37,772 nt of DNA from Bradyrhizobiaceae bacterium (GTDB taxonomy: Bacteria; Pseudomonadota; Alphaproteobacteria; Rhizobiales; Xanthobacteraceae). The notes beneath the pieces were generated by a model. That model worked only from the letters and a program-made list of their open reading frames with translations. It was not told the origin of the DNA and made no database searches. Position 1 is the stretch's first letter. The number at the start of each line of letters is the position of its first letter. The stretch is taken from contig PQAH01000003.1 in the NCBI GenBank assembly GCA_003105195.1, positions 1-37,772 of the forward strand. Direction: 5' to 3'. Positions 26,475-35,878 of the stretch are shown in pieces. Both the position numbers and the translations under genes were made by a program.

Positions 26475-26792
26475 CTACATGTCGGCGACGACCCGGCGGG
26501 GCGGAATGCGGCGGCCGGCCGCCTGGTAGGCGGCGCGCGCGTCCTCGGGCTCGGCGCGGCGGCGCTCGCGGGTCTGCGGCAATCTGCGATCGGTGGCGAT
26601 CAGCTGGGCCAGGAAGGTGGCGAGCGGCCGGCCCTGCACGGCGAGCGACGTCTCGGTCGGGGCCGCCGGCGCGACCGCCACCAGGGCGCGGGACTCCGCC
26701 GCGCGCGTCGCGCCCTCGGGCGCACGTCGGCAGAACCGCCCGGACGCGCCGAGCCGGGCGGAGAGCGAGCCTCCGATCGTGCCGACCCTCAT
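26475..26792 (-). CDS. Small conserved hypothetical protein
   Basis: 105 residues of unknown function. The C-terminal half carries what looks like the conserved core: GRPLATFLAQLIATDRRLPQTRERRRAEPEDARAAY, preceded by SRALVAVAPAAPTE. No membrane segment or signal peptide. AGGAGG 5 nt before the ATG at 26792 is one of the best ribosome sites in the window and supports it being real. The sequence resembles a short family I have seen in Hyphomicrobiales, often encoded alone. It is convergent with the gamma-glutamyltransferase, 2 nt between stops. Confidence 0.78.
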   Translation of the reverse strand: MRVGTIGGSLSARLGASGRFCRRAPEGATRAAESRALVAVAPAAPTETSLAVQGRPLATFLAQLIATDRRLPQTRERRRAEPEDARAAYQAAGRRIPPRRVVADM

Positions 26793-27009
26793 GACCGCCT
26801 CCTGTCTCGAATCGGGACAGCTGGCCCGATCTCATGGGAGAGGTCGCAAAGCCTGTGCCGCCTCTGGAGAGGTCGAAGCGGGACGCCGCGATAACGCGTT
26901 CGACGGCCGAAGGTGCCGAATTCTCAAATTCTTTAGGGATCGCGGATAAGCAGAAATCTGGACGGCTTATGCGCCCTTTTCAGGGCAATCGACACGGCAA
27001 GGACAGATC

Positions 27010-28764
27010 GTGATCGGCGACGAGCGGATCCCGGCGATCCCACAGACGACTCATGGCGAGCCGGGCGGCGCGACGCCGGGCGCGGCGCCCGATCCGGCCG
27101 CCATCCTGGCCTCCATCCGGCACGCGGTCTACGACTGGGATATCGCGAGCGACGCGCTGGTCTGGAGCGCGAACGCGGCCGAGGTGCTCGCGGTGAGCGC
27201 GCCGGCCACGATCGCGACCGGCCGCGGCTATGCCTACCAGGTCCAGTCCTGCAACGACACCACGCGCTACGACGTCGTGATGACCTCCACGGCGCGCGAC
27301 GAAGGCGCGGGCGTGCCGTACCAGCTCGAATACCGGCTGTGCGCGGGGGGCGAGCGGGACTGCGATCTCTGGCTCGAGGACACCGGCCGCTGGTTCGCGG
27401 GACCCGACGGGCGCCCGGCGCGCGCGCACGGGCTGGTGCGGGTGATCAACGAGCGGCGCGCCCACGACGAGCGGCTCAGCTACCTCGCGCAGTTCGACAG
27501 TCTCACGGGCGAGCTCAACCGCAATGCCCTCACGGACGCGCTCGCGGCCGCCTTCGACGAGGCCACGCGCTTCCGCTCCTCCTGCGGCTTCCTGCTGATC
27601 GGCATCGACGGCCTTGCCCGCATCAACGAGTCCTACGACTTCTCGGTCGCCGACGAGGTGATCGCGGCGGTCGCCAGGCGGATCCGCTCGCGCATGCGCG
27701 GGGCGGACCTGTTCGGACGCTACTCGGGCAACAAGTTCGGCGTCGTCATGAAGAACTGCACGCCGGACGATCTCGCTCCGGCGGCCGAGCGGTTCCTCGC
27801 GGCGGTGCGCGACGACGTGGTGGAGACCTCGGTCGGGCCGGTCGCGGTCACGATCTCGATCGGCGGCGTCGCGGCGCCGCGCCACGCACGCAGCATCCAG
27901 GAGATCCTGTCGCGCGCCCAGGAGGCGCTCGACGTCGCCAAGATGAAGCGCCAGGGCTCGTTCCAGGCCTACCGGCCGAACGTCGAGCGCGACGCCATGC
28001 GCAAGGAGAACCTGCGCGTCACCGACGAGATCGTGACGGCGCTCAACGAGCGGCGCATCCTCATCGCCTACGAGCCCGTGGTCGCTACCGTGACGCGGGT
28101 GCCGGCCTTCCACGAGTGCCTGATGCGCATCCGCCGCGCCGACGGCACGCTCGCGGCGGCGGGCACCGTCATCCCGGTCGCCGAGCGGCTGGGGCTGGTG
28201 CGCCTGATCGACCATCGCGTGCTCGGGCTGGTCACCGAGCAGCTCGCCGGCACCCCGGCGCTGCGCGCCAGCCTCAACGTGTCGCCGGCCTCGATCGGCG
28301 ATCCGGACTGGTGGGGGCTGCTCGATTCGCGGCTGCGCGCGAATCCGGGAATCGCCGAGCGCCTCGTGCTCGAGATCACCGAAACCGCCGCGATCCAGGA
28401 TCTCGGCGAGACCACCGGCTTCGTGCGCCGGGCCAAGGATCTCGGCTGCCGCATCGCGATCGACGATTTCGGCGCCGGCTACACCTCGTTCCGCAACCTG
28501 CGCAAGCTCGGCGTCGACATGATCAAGATCGACGGCGCCTTCGTACAGAACCTGCCGCGCTCGGAGGACGACCGCGCCTTCGTGCGCACGCTGATCGACC
28601 TCGGCCGCTCGCTCGGCCTCGCGACCGTCGCCGAATGGGTGCAGGACGAGGAGGCGGCCCGCATGCTCGCGGACTGGGGCTGCGACTACCTTCAGGGAGC
28701 GCTGATCGGCCGCGCCTCGCTGATGCTGCCGCCGTCGGACGGCGATCTCGCGGCCTCGGCCTAG
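27010..28764 (+). CDS. PAS-GGDEF-EAL protein with degenerate GGDEF motif
   Basis: 584-residue cyclic-di-GMP-related protein with no membrane segments. Domains: PAS-like sensor ~34-147, GGDEF ~155-320, EAL ~335-575. The GGDEF active site reads SGNKF (239-243), lacking the catalytic acidic residues, so diguanylate cyclase activity is unlikely. In EAL the first motif reads ECL (369-371) rather than EAL, keeping the metal-binding Glu. Further EAL residues are present: NVSPAS, LEITETAAI, DDFGAGYTS and KIDGAF. It is probably a phosphodiesterase or a c-di-GMP sensor. The start is GTG at 27010 with AAGGA about 6 nt upstream. It is convergent with phaR, the two stops sharing CTAG. Confidence 0.92.
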   Translation: MIGDERIPAIPQTTHGEPGGATPGAAPDPAAILASIRHAVYDWDIASDALVWSANAAEVLAVSAPATIATGRGYAYQVQSCNDTTRYDVVMTSTARDEGAGVPYQLEYRLCAGGERDCDLWLEDTGRWFAGPDGRPARAHGLVRVINERRAHDERLSYLAQFDSLTGELNRNALTDALAAAFDEATRFRSSCGFLLIGIDGLARINESYDFSVADEVIAAVARRIRSRMRGADLFGRYSGNKFGVVMKNCTPDDLAPAAERFLAAVRDDVVETSVGPVAVTISIGGVAAPRHARSIQEILSRAQEALDVAKMKRQGSFQAYRPNVERDAMRKENLRVTDEIVTALNERRILIAYEPVVATVTRVPAFHECLMRIRRADGTLAAAGTVIPVAERLGLVRLIDHRVLGLVTEQLAGTPALRASLNVSPASIGDPDWWGLLDSRLRANPGIAERLVLEITETAAIQDLGETTGFVRRAKDLGCRIAIDDFGAGYTSFRNLRKLGVDMIKIDGAFVQNLPRSEDDRAFVRTLIDLGRSLGLATVAEWVQDEEAARMLADWGCDYLQGALIGRASLMLPPSDGDLAASA

Positions 28765-29351
28765 CCCTCGCCCTTCTCGCCCTCGGAGAGGCGGTCGAGG
28801 CGCGCGCGCATCTCGGAGAGCTGGCGCTTGAGCTCGTCGATCTCGCCGGTGGCGGCCGGCTCGCGCGGCTTCTCTCCCTCGTCCGCCTCCTCGCGCCGGA
28901 CGAAGGGGGTGAACATCGTGAAGGCGCGCTCGAACATCTCCATGTTGCGGCGCGCCTGCTCCTCCAGGGTGCCGAAGGTGTTGACCCCGAAGGCCTGCGC
29001 CATCTGGTTCCTGAACTTCTCCTGCTCGCGCGTCAGCGAATCGATCGAGACCTCGAGATAGCGCGGCACCAGCATCTGCATGGAGTCGCCGTAGAAGCGG
29101 ATCAGCTGGCGCAGGAACGCGATCGGCAGCAGGTTCTGCCCGCCTTCCTTGTTCTCCTGCTCGAAGATGATCTGGGTGAGAACCGAGCGGGTGATGTCCT
29201 CGCCGGTCTTGGCGTCGTACACGACGAAGTCCTCGCCGCTCTTGACCATGCCGGCGAGGTCCTCGAGCGTGACATAGGTGCTCGTGCCTGTGTTGTAGAG
29301 CCTTCGGTTGGCGTACTTCTTGATTGTTACCGGTTCGTCGGATTTGGCCAT
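28761..29351 (-). CDS. phaR: Polyhydroxyalkanoate synthesis repressor PhaR
   Basis: 196-residue regulator that binds both DNA and PHB and represses phasin and PHB genes until polymer forms. The N-terminal DNA-binding domain reads [57 protein letters not shown]. The PHB-accumulation domain follows ([26 protein letters not shown]), and a Glu-rich coiled-coil end ([23 protein letters not shown]). The ATG at 29351 is the family start; the extension to 29420 is not supported. It is divergent from phaA across 325 bp, a standard alpha-proteobacterial layout. Confidence 0.95.
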   Translation of the reverse strand: MAKSDEPVTIKKYANRRLYNTGTSTYVTLEDLAGMVKSGEDFVVYDAKTGEDITRSVLTQIIFEQENKEGGQNLLPIAFLRQLIRFYGDSMQMLVPRYLEVSIDSLTREQEKFRNQMAQAFGVNTFGTLEEQARRNMEMFERAFTMFTPFVRREEADEGEKPREPAATGEIDELKRQLSEMRARLDRLSEGEKGEG

Positions 29352-29676
29352 ATCGCTCGCATCGGTTCCGGCCCGCGCCGGGAAGAGTAAGGATGATACG
29401 AAAGTAGGCCCTTTTGCCAAGGGGAGCCACAGTTTTGTGCGGGCCTCGAAGGCGGGCGCGGGCGCGGCCGGCGGCTTGACTCAGATCAGTGCCTGTCGCA
29501 GCGCCGCCGCCTATGGATCCGCGAGGGTGTTTATTGACGGGCCGGGTTGCGCTATCGAGGATCATTCGAGACTGGCGGTCGCGCCGCGGCCGCGCCATAT
29601 CGAGGTCCTGCGAGGCCGCGCCAGCCCGGCGTTGCATCCGTCGCAATTCCTGCCCGGGACAGAGGAGTTTCCAGCA
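29352..29676. other. phaR-phaA intergenic region, no gene
   Basis: The 325 bp between the divergent phaR and phaA starts should hold both promoters. I see TTGACT (29477) and TTGACG (29533) as possible -35 elements, neither with a good -10. TTGC...GCAA (TTGCATCCGTCGCAA, about 29633-29647) sits 30 bp before phaA and is a loose match to the TTGC-type sites reported for PhaR. The frame upstream of phaA stays open here, but it has no start with a ribosome site or protein-like composition. Confidence 0.5.
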
Positions 29677-30852
<1,176 letters not shown>

Positions 30853-30963
30853 GACGGCGCGGTGCCGCGGGCGGCCCGCGGGCCGCTCGCGCGCCGTCGC
30901 GAGGGGAACGTCGCGCGACCCGGCGCGCAACGACGAATCCGGGACCAGGGAGGATCGAGCAGC

Positions 30964-31689
30964 ATGGCACGCGTGGCAGTGGTGACGGGCGGAACGCGCG
31001 GAATCGGCGCGGCGATCTCCAAGGCCCTGAAAGCCGCGGGATACCGGGTCGCCGCGAACTACGGCGGCAATGACGAGGCGGCGCAGAAGTTCAAGGCCGA
31101 GACCGGCATCGCGGTCTACAAGTGGGACGTGAGCTCGTACGAGGCCTGCGCCGAGGGCCTCAAGAAGGTCGAGGCCGAGATCGGGCCGGTCGAGGTCCTG
31201 GTCAACAATGCGGGCATCACCCGCGACGCCATGTTCCACCGCATGAAGCCCGAGCAGTGGACCGCGGTCATCAACACCAACCTCAACTCGCTGTTCAACA
31301 TGTGCCGGCCCGTGATCGACGGCATGCGCGAGCGCAACTTCGGCCGCATCGTCAACATCTCCTCGATCAACGGCCAGAAGGGCCAGATGGGGCAGGCGAA
31401 CTACTCGGCCGCCAAGGCCGGCGAGCTCGGCTTCACCAAGGCGCTCGCCCAGGAGAATGCGCGCAAGGGCATCACGGTGAACGCGATCTGCCCGGGCTAC
31501 ATCAACACCGAGATGGTGCAGGCGGTGCCGGCCGAGGTGCTCGAGAAGACCATCCTGCCGCAGATCCCGGTCGGCCGACTCGGCGAGCCCGAGGACATCG
31601 CGCGCTGCGTGGTGTTCCTGGCGGCCGACGAGGCGGGCTTCATCACGGGCGCGACATTGACGGCGAACGGCGGACAGTATCTCGCCTGA
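30964..31689 (+). CDS. phaB: Acetoacetyl-CoA reductase
   Basis: NADPH-dependent SDR reducing acetoacetyl-CoA to (R)-3-hydroxybutyryl-CoA, the PHB monomer. The 241 residues show TGGTRGIG at 8-15, NNAGITRDAMFHRMKPEQW, and the catalytic S134, Y147 and K151. The end EAGFITGATLTANGGQYLA is the PhaB signature. CAGGGAGG lies about 10 nt before the ATG. It follows phaA and would share its promoter. Confidence 0.97.
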   Translation: MARVAVVTGGTRGIGAAISKALKAAGYRVAANYGGNDEAAQKFKAETGIAVYKWDVSSYEACAEGLKKVEAEIGPVEVLVNNAGITRDAMFHRMKPEQWTAVINTNLNSLFNMCRPVIDGMRERNFGRIVNISSINGQKGQMGQANYSAAKAGELGFTKALAQENARKGITVNAICPGYINTEMVQAVPAEVLEKTILPQIPVGRLGEPEDIARCVVFLAADEAGFITGATLTANGGQYLA

Positions 31690-31715
31690 TCCGGGCGACC
31701 CGGAGTCCGCCGCCG

Positions 31716-32693
31716 ATGGAGCAAGCTCTCGTCCTGGTCGCGGGCCTCGTGCTCCTGGTGGGCGGCGCCGAGCTGCTGGTCAGCGGCGCGGTGCACATCG
31801 CGCAGCGCTTCGGCGTCTCGGGACTGCTGATCGGCCTGCTGGTCGGCCTCGGCACCTCGACGCCCGAGCTCGTCACCAGCGTGCTCGCCTCGCTCGCCGG
31901 GACTCCCGGCATCGCACTCGGCAACGTGGTCGGCGCCAATGTCTCCAACATGCTGCTGGTGCTCGGGGCCTGCGCCCTGGTCCGGCCCGTGCGGGTCGAC
32001 GCGCGCTCGCTGCGCTTCGACGGCGGCGTTGTGCTCGGCAGCCTGGCGCTGTTCGCGGTCCTCTCGGCGCTCGTGCCCCTCGGCCGCCCGGTCGGGGCGC
32101 TCTATGTCGCCCTGCTCGCCGCCTACCTGGCGCGCTCCTGGCAGATCGAGCGCAAGCGGCCGCGGGAGCACACCGCCCCCTACGAGCGCGGCGAGGCCGC
32201 CGCCGAATTCGTGCCGGTGCCGGCGCAGCCGCGCCGCTCGACCGCCCGGGTCGTGCTCGCCTTCAGCCAGGTGATCGGCGGCATCGCGCTGGCGATCCTG
32301 GGAGCCGGCTGGCTGGTGGAATCGGCCGTGGACATCGCGCGCGCGCTCGCGGTCTCCGAGAGCGTGATCGGGCTGACGCTGGTCGCGCTCGGCACCACCC
32401 TGCCGGAGCTCGCGACCTCGGTGGCGGCGGCGCGGCGGCGCAACACCGACGTCGCGCTCGGCAACGTGTTCGGCTCCTGCATCTACAACGTGCTGGGAAT
32501 CGCCGGCCTCGCCGGGCTGATCGCGCCGACGCGGGTCCCGGCCGAGATCGCGAATGTCGGCAACCCCGTGATGGTCGGCGTCGCCCTGGTGATGCTGCTG
32601 CTCGCCTGGACGGGCTATCGCATCTCGCGGCGGGAGGGCGCGGTCATGCTCGCGCTCTACGCCGTCTATGTCGCGGCGATCTGGCGCGTCTGA
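31716..32693 (+). CDS. CaCA-family calcium/sodium antiporter
   Basis: 325-residue inner-membrane exchanger, YrbG-like, with about ten hydrophobic segments in two inverted halves. The two alpha-repeats are clear: LVGLGTSTPELVTSVLASLAG with GNVVGANVSNMLLVLG, and LVALGTTLPELATSVAAARR with GNVFGSCIYNVLGIAG; their acidic Glu residues bind the cation. A charged central loop (ERKRPREHTAPYERGEAAAEF) separates the halves. It starts 26 nt after phaB and could be read through from that operon, without an evident functional link. Confidence 0.94.
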   Translation: MEQALVLVAGLVLLVGGAELLVSGAVHIAQRFGVSGLLIGLLVGLGTSTPELVTSVLASLAGTPGIALGNVVGANVSNMLLVLGACALVRPVRVDARSLRFDGGVVLGSLALFAVLSALVPLGRPVGALYVALLAAYLARSWQIERKRPREHTAPYERGEAAAEFVPVPAQPRRSTARVVLAFSQVIGGIALAILGAGWLVESAVDIARALAVSESVIGLTLVALGTTLPELATSVAAARRRNTDVALGNVFGSCIYNVLGIAGLAGLIAPTRVPAEIANVGNPVMVGVALVMLLLAWTGYRISRREGAVMLALYAVYVAAIWRV

Positions 32694-32755
32694 GCGGCCA
32701 CGTTGCTTTCGCGGCGGCGCTCCGCTAAGCGCGTGCGGTCACGCGCCCGCCGGTC

Positions 32756-33634
32756 ATGCCCTCAGCCCGCACCGCAACCCTCGTCGGCTTCACCGCGATC
32801 CTGATGTGGTCGCTGCTCGCGCTGCTCACCGCGGCGTCGGGCACCGTGCCGCCGTTCCAGCTCGCGGCGCTCACCTTCGCGATCGGCGGCGGCATCGGCG
32901 CGCTCTCCTGGCTCGGCCGGCGCGGCGCGGTCGCGGCGCTGCGCCAGCCCTTCGAGGTCTGGGCGCTCGGCGTCGGCGGCCTGTTCGGCTACCACGCGCT
33001 CTACTTCCTGGCGCTGAGGCTCGCGCCGCCGGCCGAGGCCGCGCTGGTCAACTATCTCTGGCCGCTGCTGATCGTGCTGTTCTCGGCGCTGCTGCCGGGC
33101 GAGCGGCTGCGGGCGCACCACGTGGTCGGCACGCTGATCGGGCTCGCCGGCACCATCCTCCTGTTCCTCGGCGGCGGCGGGATCAACTTCGCCCAGGACT
33201 ATCTGCCGGGCTTCGCGGCCGCCTTCGTGGCGGCCTTCGTCTGGGCGACCTATTCGGTGCTGTCGCGCCGCTTCGCCGGGGTGAGCACCGATGCGGTGGT
33301 CGGCTTCTGCCTGGCCACGGCGCTGCTCGCCTTCCTGTTCCATCGCGCCTTCGAGACGACGGTCTGGCCCGCGACCGCTGGCCAGTGGCTCGCGGTCGCC
33401 GGGCTCGGCATCGGGCCGGTGGGGGCGGCCTTCTACGCCTGGGACGTCGGGGTCAAGCGCGGCGACATCCGCGTGCTCGGCGCCGCCTCCTATGCGGCGC
33501 CCGTGCTCTCCACCGCGCTGCTGGTGCTCGCCGGATTCGCCCCGGCGAGCATGACACTCGCTCTCTCGGCGGCGCTGATCGCGGGCGGCGGGCTGATCGC
33601 CGCCAAGGACATGTGGCTGCGGCCGAAGCGCTGA
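32756..33634 (+). CDS. EamA/DMT-family transporter, YddG-like exporter
   Basis: 292-residue membrane protein with about ten hydrophobic segments in two EamA repeats. The N-terminal half contains GLFGYHALYFLALRLAPPAEAALVNYLWPLLIVLFSALLPGERL, and this NYLWPL motif is characteristic of YddG-type aromatic amino-acid exporters. The second half has FVWATYSVLSRRFAGVSTDAVVG and AFYAWDVGVKRGDIRVLGAASYAAPVLS. Substrate by family resemblance: aromatic amino acids or related compounds. It is only distantly similar to the EamA protein at 18473-19372. Convergent with the cupin gene. Confidence 0.9.
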   Translation: MPSARTATLVGFTAILMWSLLALLTAASGTVPPFQLAALTFAIGGGIGALSWLGRRGAVAALRQPFEVWALGVGGLFGYHALYFLALRLAPPAEAALVNYLWPLLIVLFSALLPGERLRAHHVVGTLIGLAGTILLFLGGGGINFAQDYLPGFAAAFVAAFVWATYSVLSRRFAGVSTDAVVGFCLATALLAFLFHRAFETTVWPATAGQWLAVAGLGIGPVGAAFYAWDVGVKRGDIRVLGAASYAAPVLSTALLVLAGFAPASMTLALSAALIAGGGLIAAKDMWLRPKR

Positions 33635-33643
33635 GGCGTGGTT

Positions 33644-34072
33644 TCAGCGCGGCGTCCAGCCCGGCGGGGCGAGCTCGAAGCCCGCGAAGTCGAAGCCGGG
33701 CGCGACCGTGCAGCCGGCGAGGGTCCAGTCGCCGAGGCTCTCGGCCGCCTGCCAGGCGCCGGCCGGCACCACCGCCTGCGGGCGCTCGCCGGCCGCGATG
33801 TCGGGGCCGAGCCGGACGGCGCGGCCGTGCCGGCCGTCGTCGGTCGCGAGCCGCAGCGGGGCGCCCGCATACCAGTGCCAGACCTCGGCGGCGTCCACGC
33901 GGTGCCAGTGCGAGCGCTCGCCGCGCGCGAGCAGGAAGTAGATCGCGGTCGAGGCGGCGCGGCCGCCCGCGACCGCCCGGGCATCGCGGAAGGTCTCGCG
34001 GAAATGGCCGCCTTCCGGGTGCGGCGCGAGATCGAGCAGGCGAATCAGGTCGGCCGCCGTGAGGCTCTGCAT
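33644..34072 (-). CDS. DUF985-family cupin protein
   Basis: 142-residue single-domain cupin. The opening LTAADLIRLLDLAPHPEGGHFRETFRD and the core SHWHRVDAAEVWHWYAGAPLRLA are the DUF985 (cupin superfamily) signature. Histidines in HWHRVDAAEVWHWY suggest a metal or ligand site. The biochemical role of the family is not established. The ATG at 34072 starts MQSLTAAD as expected; a longer open frame upstream only reads into the gloB 3' region. It lies 37 nt downstream of gloB on the same strand and is probably co-transcribed. Confidence 0.88.
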   Translation of the reverse strand: MQSLTAADLIRLLDLAPHPEGGHFRETFRDARAVAGGRAASTAIYFLLARGERSHWHRVDAAEVWHWYAGAPLRLATDDGRHGRAVRLGPDIAAGERPQAVVPAGAWQAAESLGDWTLAGCTVAPGFDFAGFELAPPGWTPR

Positions 34073-34109
34073 GCCGGCTTGATGCGGCGGCGCGCCGAGC
34101 GATGCAAGG

Positions 34110-34877
34110 TCAGAACTTGTCCTTGCGGGCGCGGACCGCGGCGAACACCTGCGCGGGCGGCGCGCCCTCCATGCCGATGGCCGACGCCAGGGAGTGAAGG
34201 TCGGCACGCAGGAAGGGATTGTAGGTCTTCTCGCTCGCGATGCTGGTCGGAATCGTGGGCTTGCCGCTCTCGCTCATGCGCACCACCTCCTCGGCGCGGC
34301 TGCGCAGCGCGCCGTTGTGCGGCTCGATCGTCAGGGCGAAGTGCACGTTCGCGGCCGTGTACTCGTGGCCGCAATACATCATGGTGTCCATCGGCAGGTT
34401 GCGGATCTTGAGCAGCGACTGCCACATCATGTCGGGCGTGCCCTCGAGGATGCGCCCGCATCCGACCGAGAACACGGTATCGCCGACGAAGACCAGCTTC
34501 TCCTGCTTGAACCAGTAGGAGATGTGGCCGGCGGTGTGCCCCGGGGTCTCCAGCACGCGGCCGGTGAGCGAGCCGACCGAGACGAAGTCGCCTTCGCGCA
34601 CCGTGACGTCGACGCCGGGGATCTTGGTGGCCTCCTTGCGCGGCGCGACCACGCGGCAGAGATGCTTCTTCTTCAGCGCCTCGATGCCGCCCGTGTGGTC
34701 GGCATGGTGGTGCGTGATCAGGATGTCGGTCAGGCGCCAGCCCGTGCGCGACAGGGCCTTCTCGACCGCCGCCGCCTCGGGGGCGTCGATGGAAGCCGTG
34801 GCGCCGGTCGAGGGATCGTGCAGAAGGACCCCATAATTGTCCTTCAGGCACGAGAACAGGTGCGTTTCGGCTGGCAT
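34110..34877 (-). CDS. gloB: Hydroxyacylglutathione hydrolase (glyoxalase II)
   Basis: Zn/Fe metallo-beta-lactamase-fold hydrolase that releases D-lactate and glutathione from S-lactoylglutathione, ending methylglyoxal detoxification. In the 255-residue protein the metal motif is THHHADH (H56, H58, D60, H61), followed by TPGHTAGHISYW, FVGDTVFSVGCGRILEG, YCGHEYTAANVHFAL and the glutathione-binding C-terminus ending ARKDKF. It is divergent from a methyltransferase gene, a pairing common in Hyphomicrobiales. The window has a gamma-glutamyltransferase too, but not adjacent. Confidence 0.96.
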   Translation of the reverse strand: MPAETHLFSCLKDNYGVLLHDPSTGATASIDAPEAAAVEKALSRTGWRLTDILITHHHADHTGGIEALKKKHLCRVVAPRKEATKIPGVDVTVREGDFVSVGSLTGRVLETPGHTAGHISYWFKQEKLVFVGDTVFSVGCGRILEGTPDMMWQSLLKIRNLPMDTMMYCGHEYTAANVHFALTIEPHNGALRSRAEEVVRMSESGKPTIPTSIASEKTYNPFLRADLHSLASAIGMEGAPPAQVFAAVRARKDKF

Positions 34878-35023
34878 TCGTGGCGTCGTCTCTCCCCAAT
34901 GTTACGCTAGCATGGTTTTTCCAGCTTCGATGTGGGAAATTAGAGCTATCAACCTGATTGCATTGTGCGAAAGTCGGGCCGGACCGATACTCCGGAGCCG
35001 ACGCCTCCACGGCCGGCCTCCCC

Positions 35024-35794
35024 ATGTCCCTCGACGTCGTTGACCTCCGCAACTTCTACGCACAGCCGCTGGGCACAGTGGCACGGAGGTTCGTGGGCCG
35101 GGGCGTGCGGTCGCGCTGGGTCGACACGCGCGGGCTCAGATTGCTCGGCATCGGCTACCCGACGCCCTATCTGGGCCTGTTCCGCGAGGAAGCCGAGCGG
35201 TGCCTCGCCTTCATGCCGGCCGCCCAGGGGGTCGTGAAGTGGCCCTCGGCCCGGCCGAGCCTGACCGCGCTGGTCGAGGAGCATGAGCTGCCGCTGCCGG
35301 ACGCCGAGGTGGACCGGGTGCTGCTGGTGCATGCGCTGGAGATGTCCCACGACGCCGTGACGCTGCTGCGCGAGGTCTGGCGCGTGCTGGCGGCGGGCGG
35401 CCGCCTGCTCGCTGTGATCCCGAACCGGCGCGGGATCTGGGCGCGCCTGGATACGACGCCGTTCGGCCAGGGACGGCCCTATTCGCGCTCGCAGATCACC
35501 ATGCTGCTGCGCGAGGCGTGGTTCACGCCCACCGGCTGGGGCGAGGCGCTCTACGTGCCGCCGATCGCGCGCAACTGGTTCCTGCGCTCGGCGGTCGCCT
35601 GGGAGCGGGCCGGCCGGACCTTCTGGCCGCCTTTCGCGGGCGTGCACATCGTGGAGGCCACCAAGGAGGTCTATCGCGCGGTTCCGGCGCGCCGCGAGCG
35701 CCGCCGGCTGGTGCCGGCGCTCGAGCCCGTGCTGGCGCCGTCCCCGGGCGGGGCCGCACGGGCGAGCCGCGATGCCGTCTTCCGGCGCGATTGA
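35024..35794 (+). CDS. SAM-dependent methyltransferase domain protein
   Basis: 256-residue class I methyltransferase-like protein. The usual GxGxG loop is reduced to LRLLGIGYPTPYLGLF; the later part VDRVLLVHALEMSHDAVTLLREVWRVLAAGGRLLAVIPNRRGIWAR is the Methyltransf_11-type motif region. The basic C-terminus (RREARRRLV-like) is low complexity. Substrate unknown. ATG at 35024 opens MSLDVVDLRNFYAQPLG, the start I recognise for the family; a TTG at 34958 is possible but reads promoter-like sequence. It is divergent from gloB with 146 bp between starts, and convergent with the DUF4167 gene. Confidence 0.85.
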   Translation: MSLDVVDLRNFYAQPLGTVARRFVGRGVRSRWVDTRGLRLLGIGYPTPYLGLFREEAERCLAFMPAAQGVVKWPSARPSLTALVEEHELPLPDAEVDRVLLVHALEMSHDAVTLLREVWRVLAAGGRLLAVIPNRRGIWARLDTTPFGQGRPYSRSQITMLLREAWFTPTGWGEALYVPPIARNWFLRSAVAWERAGRTFWPPFAGVHIVEATKEVYRAVPARRERRRLVPALEPVLAPSPGGAARASRDAVFRRD

Positions 35795-35807
35795 GAGCGA
35801 AACAGAA

Positions 35808-35836
35808 CGGCACCCACATCGCCGATGTGGGTGCCG
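35808..35836 (-). terminator. Hairpin terminator between convergent genes
   Basis: CGGCACCCACATC-GCC-GATGTGGGTGCCG forms a perfect 13-bp stem with a 3-nt loop between the convergent methyltransferase and DUF4167 genes. On the minus strand it is followed by TTCTGTTTCG, a moderate T-rich tract, so it best serves the DUF4167 transcript; the plus-strand side lacks a T-run. It is the strongest intrinsic-terminator candidate in the window. Confidence 0.75.
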
Positions 35837-35878
35837 CGATCGGGAGCCGGAAGCGCCTGGGAGGCCCAGGCGCGATCG

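Noticed and set aside
29308-29676. N-terminal extension of PhaA
   Set aside because: The frame is open but PhaA starts at the ATG with AGAGGAG upstream; the extension would overlap the phaR start and is not protein-like.
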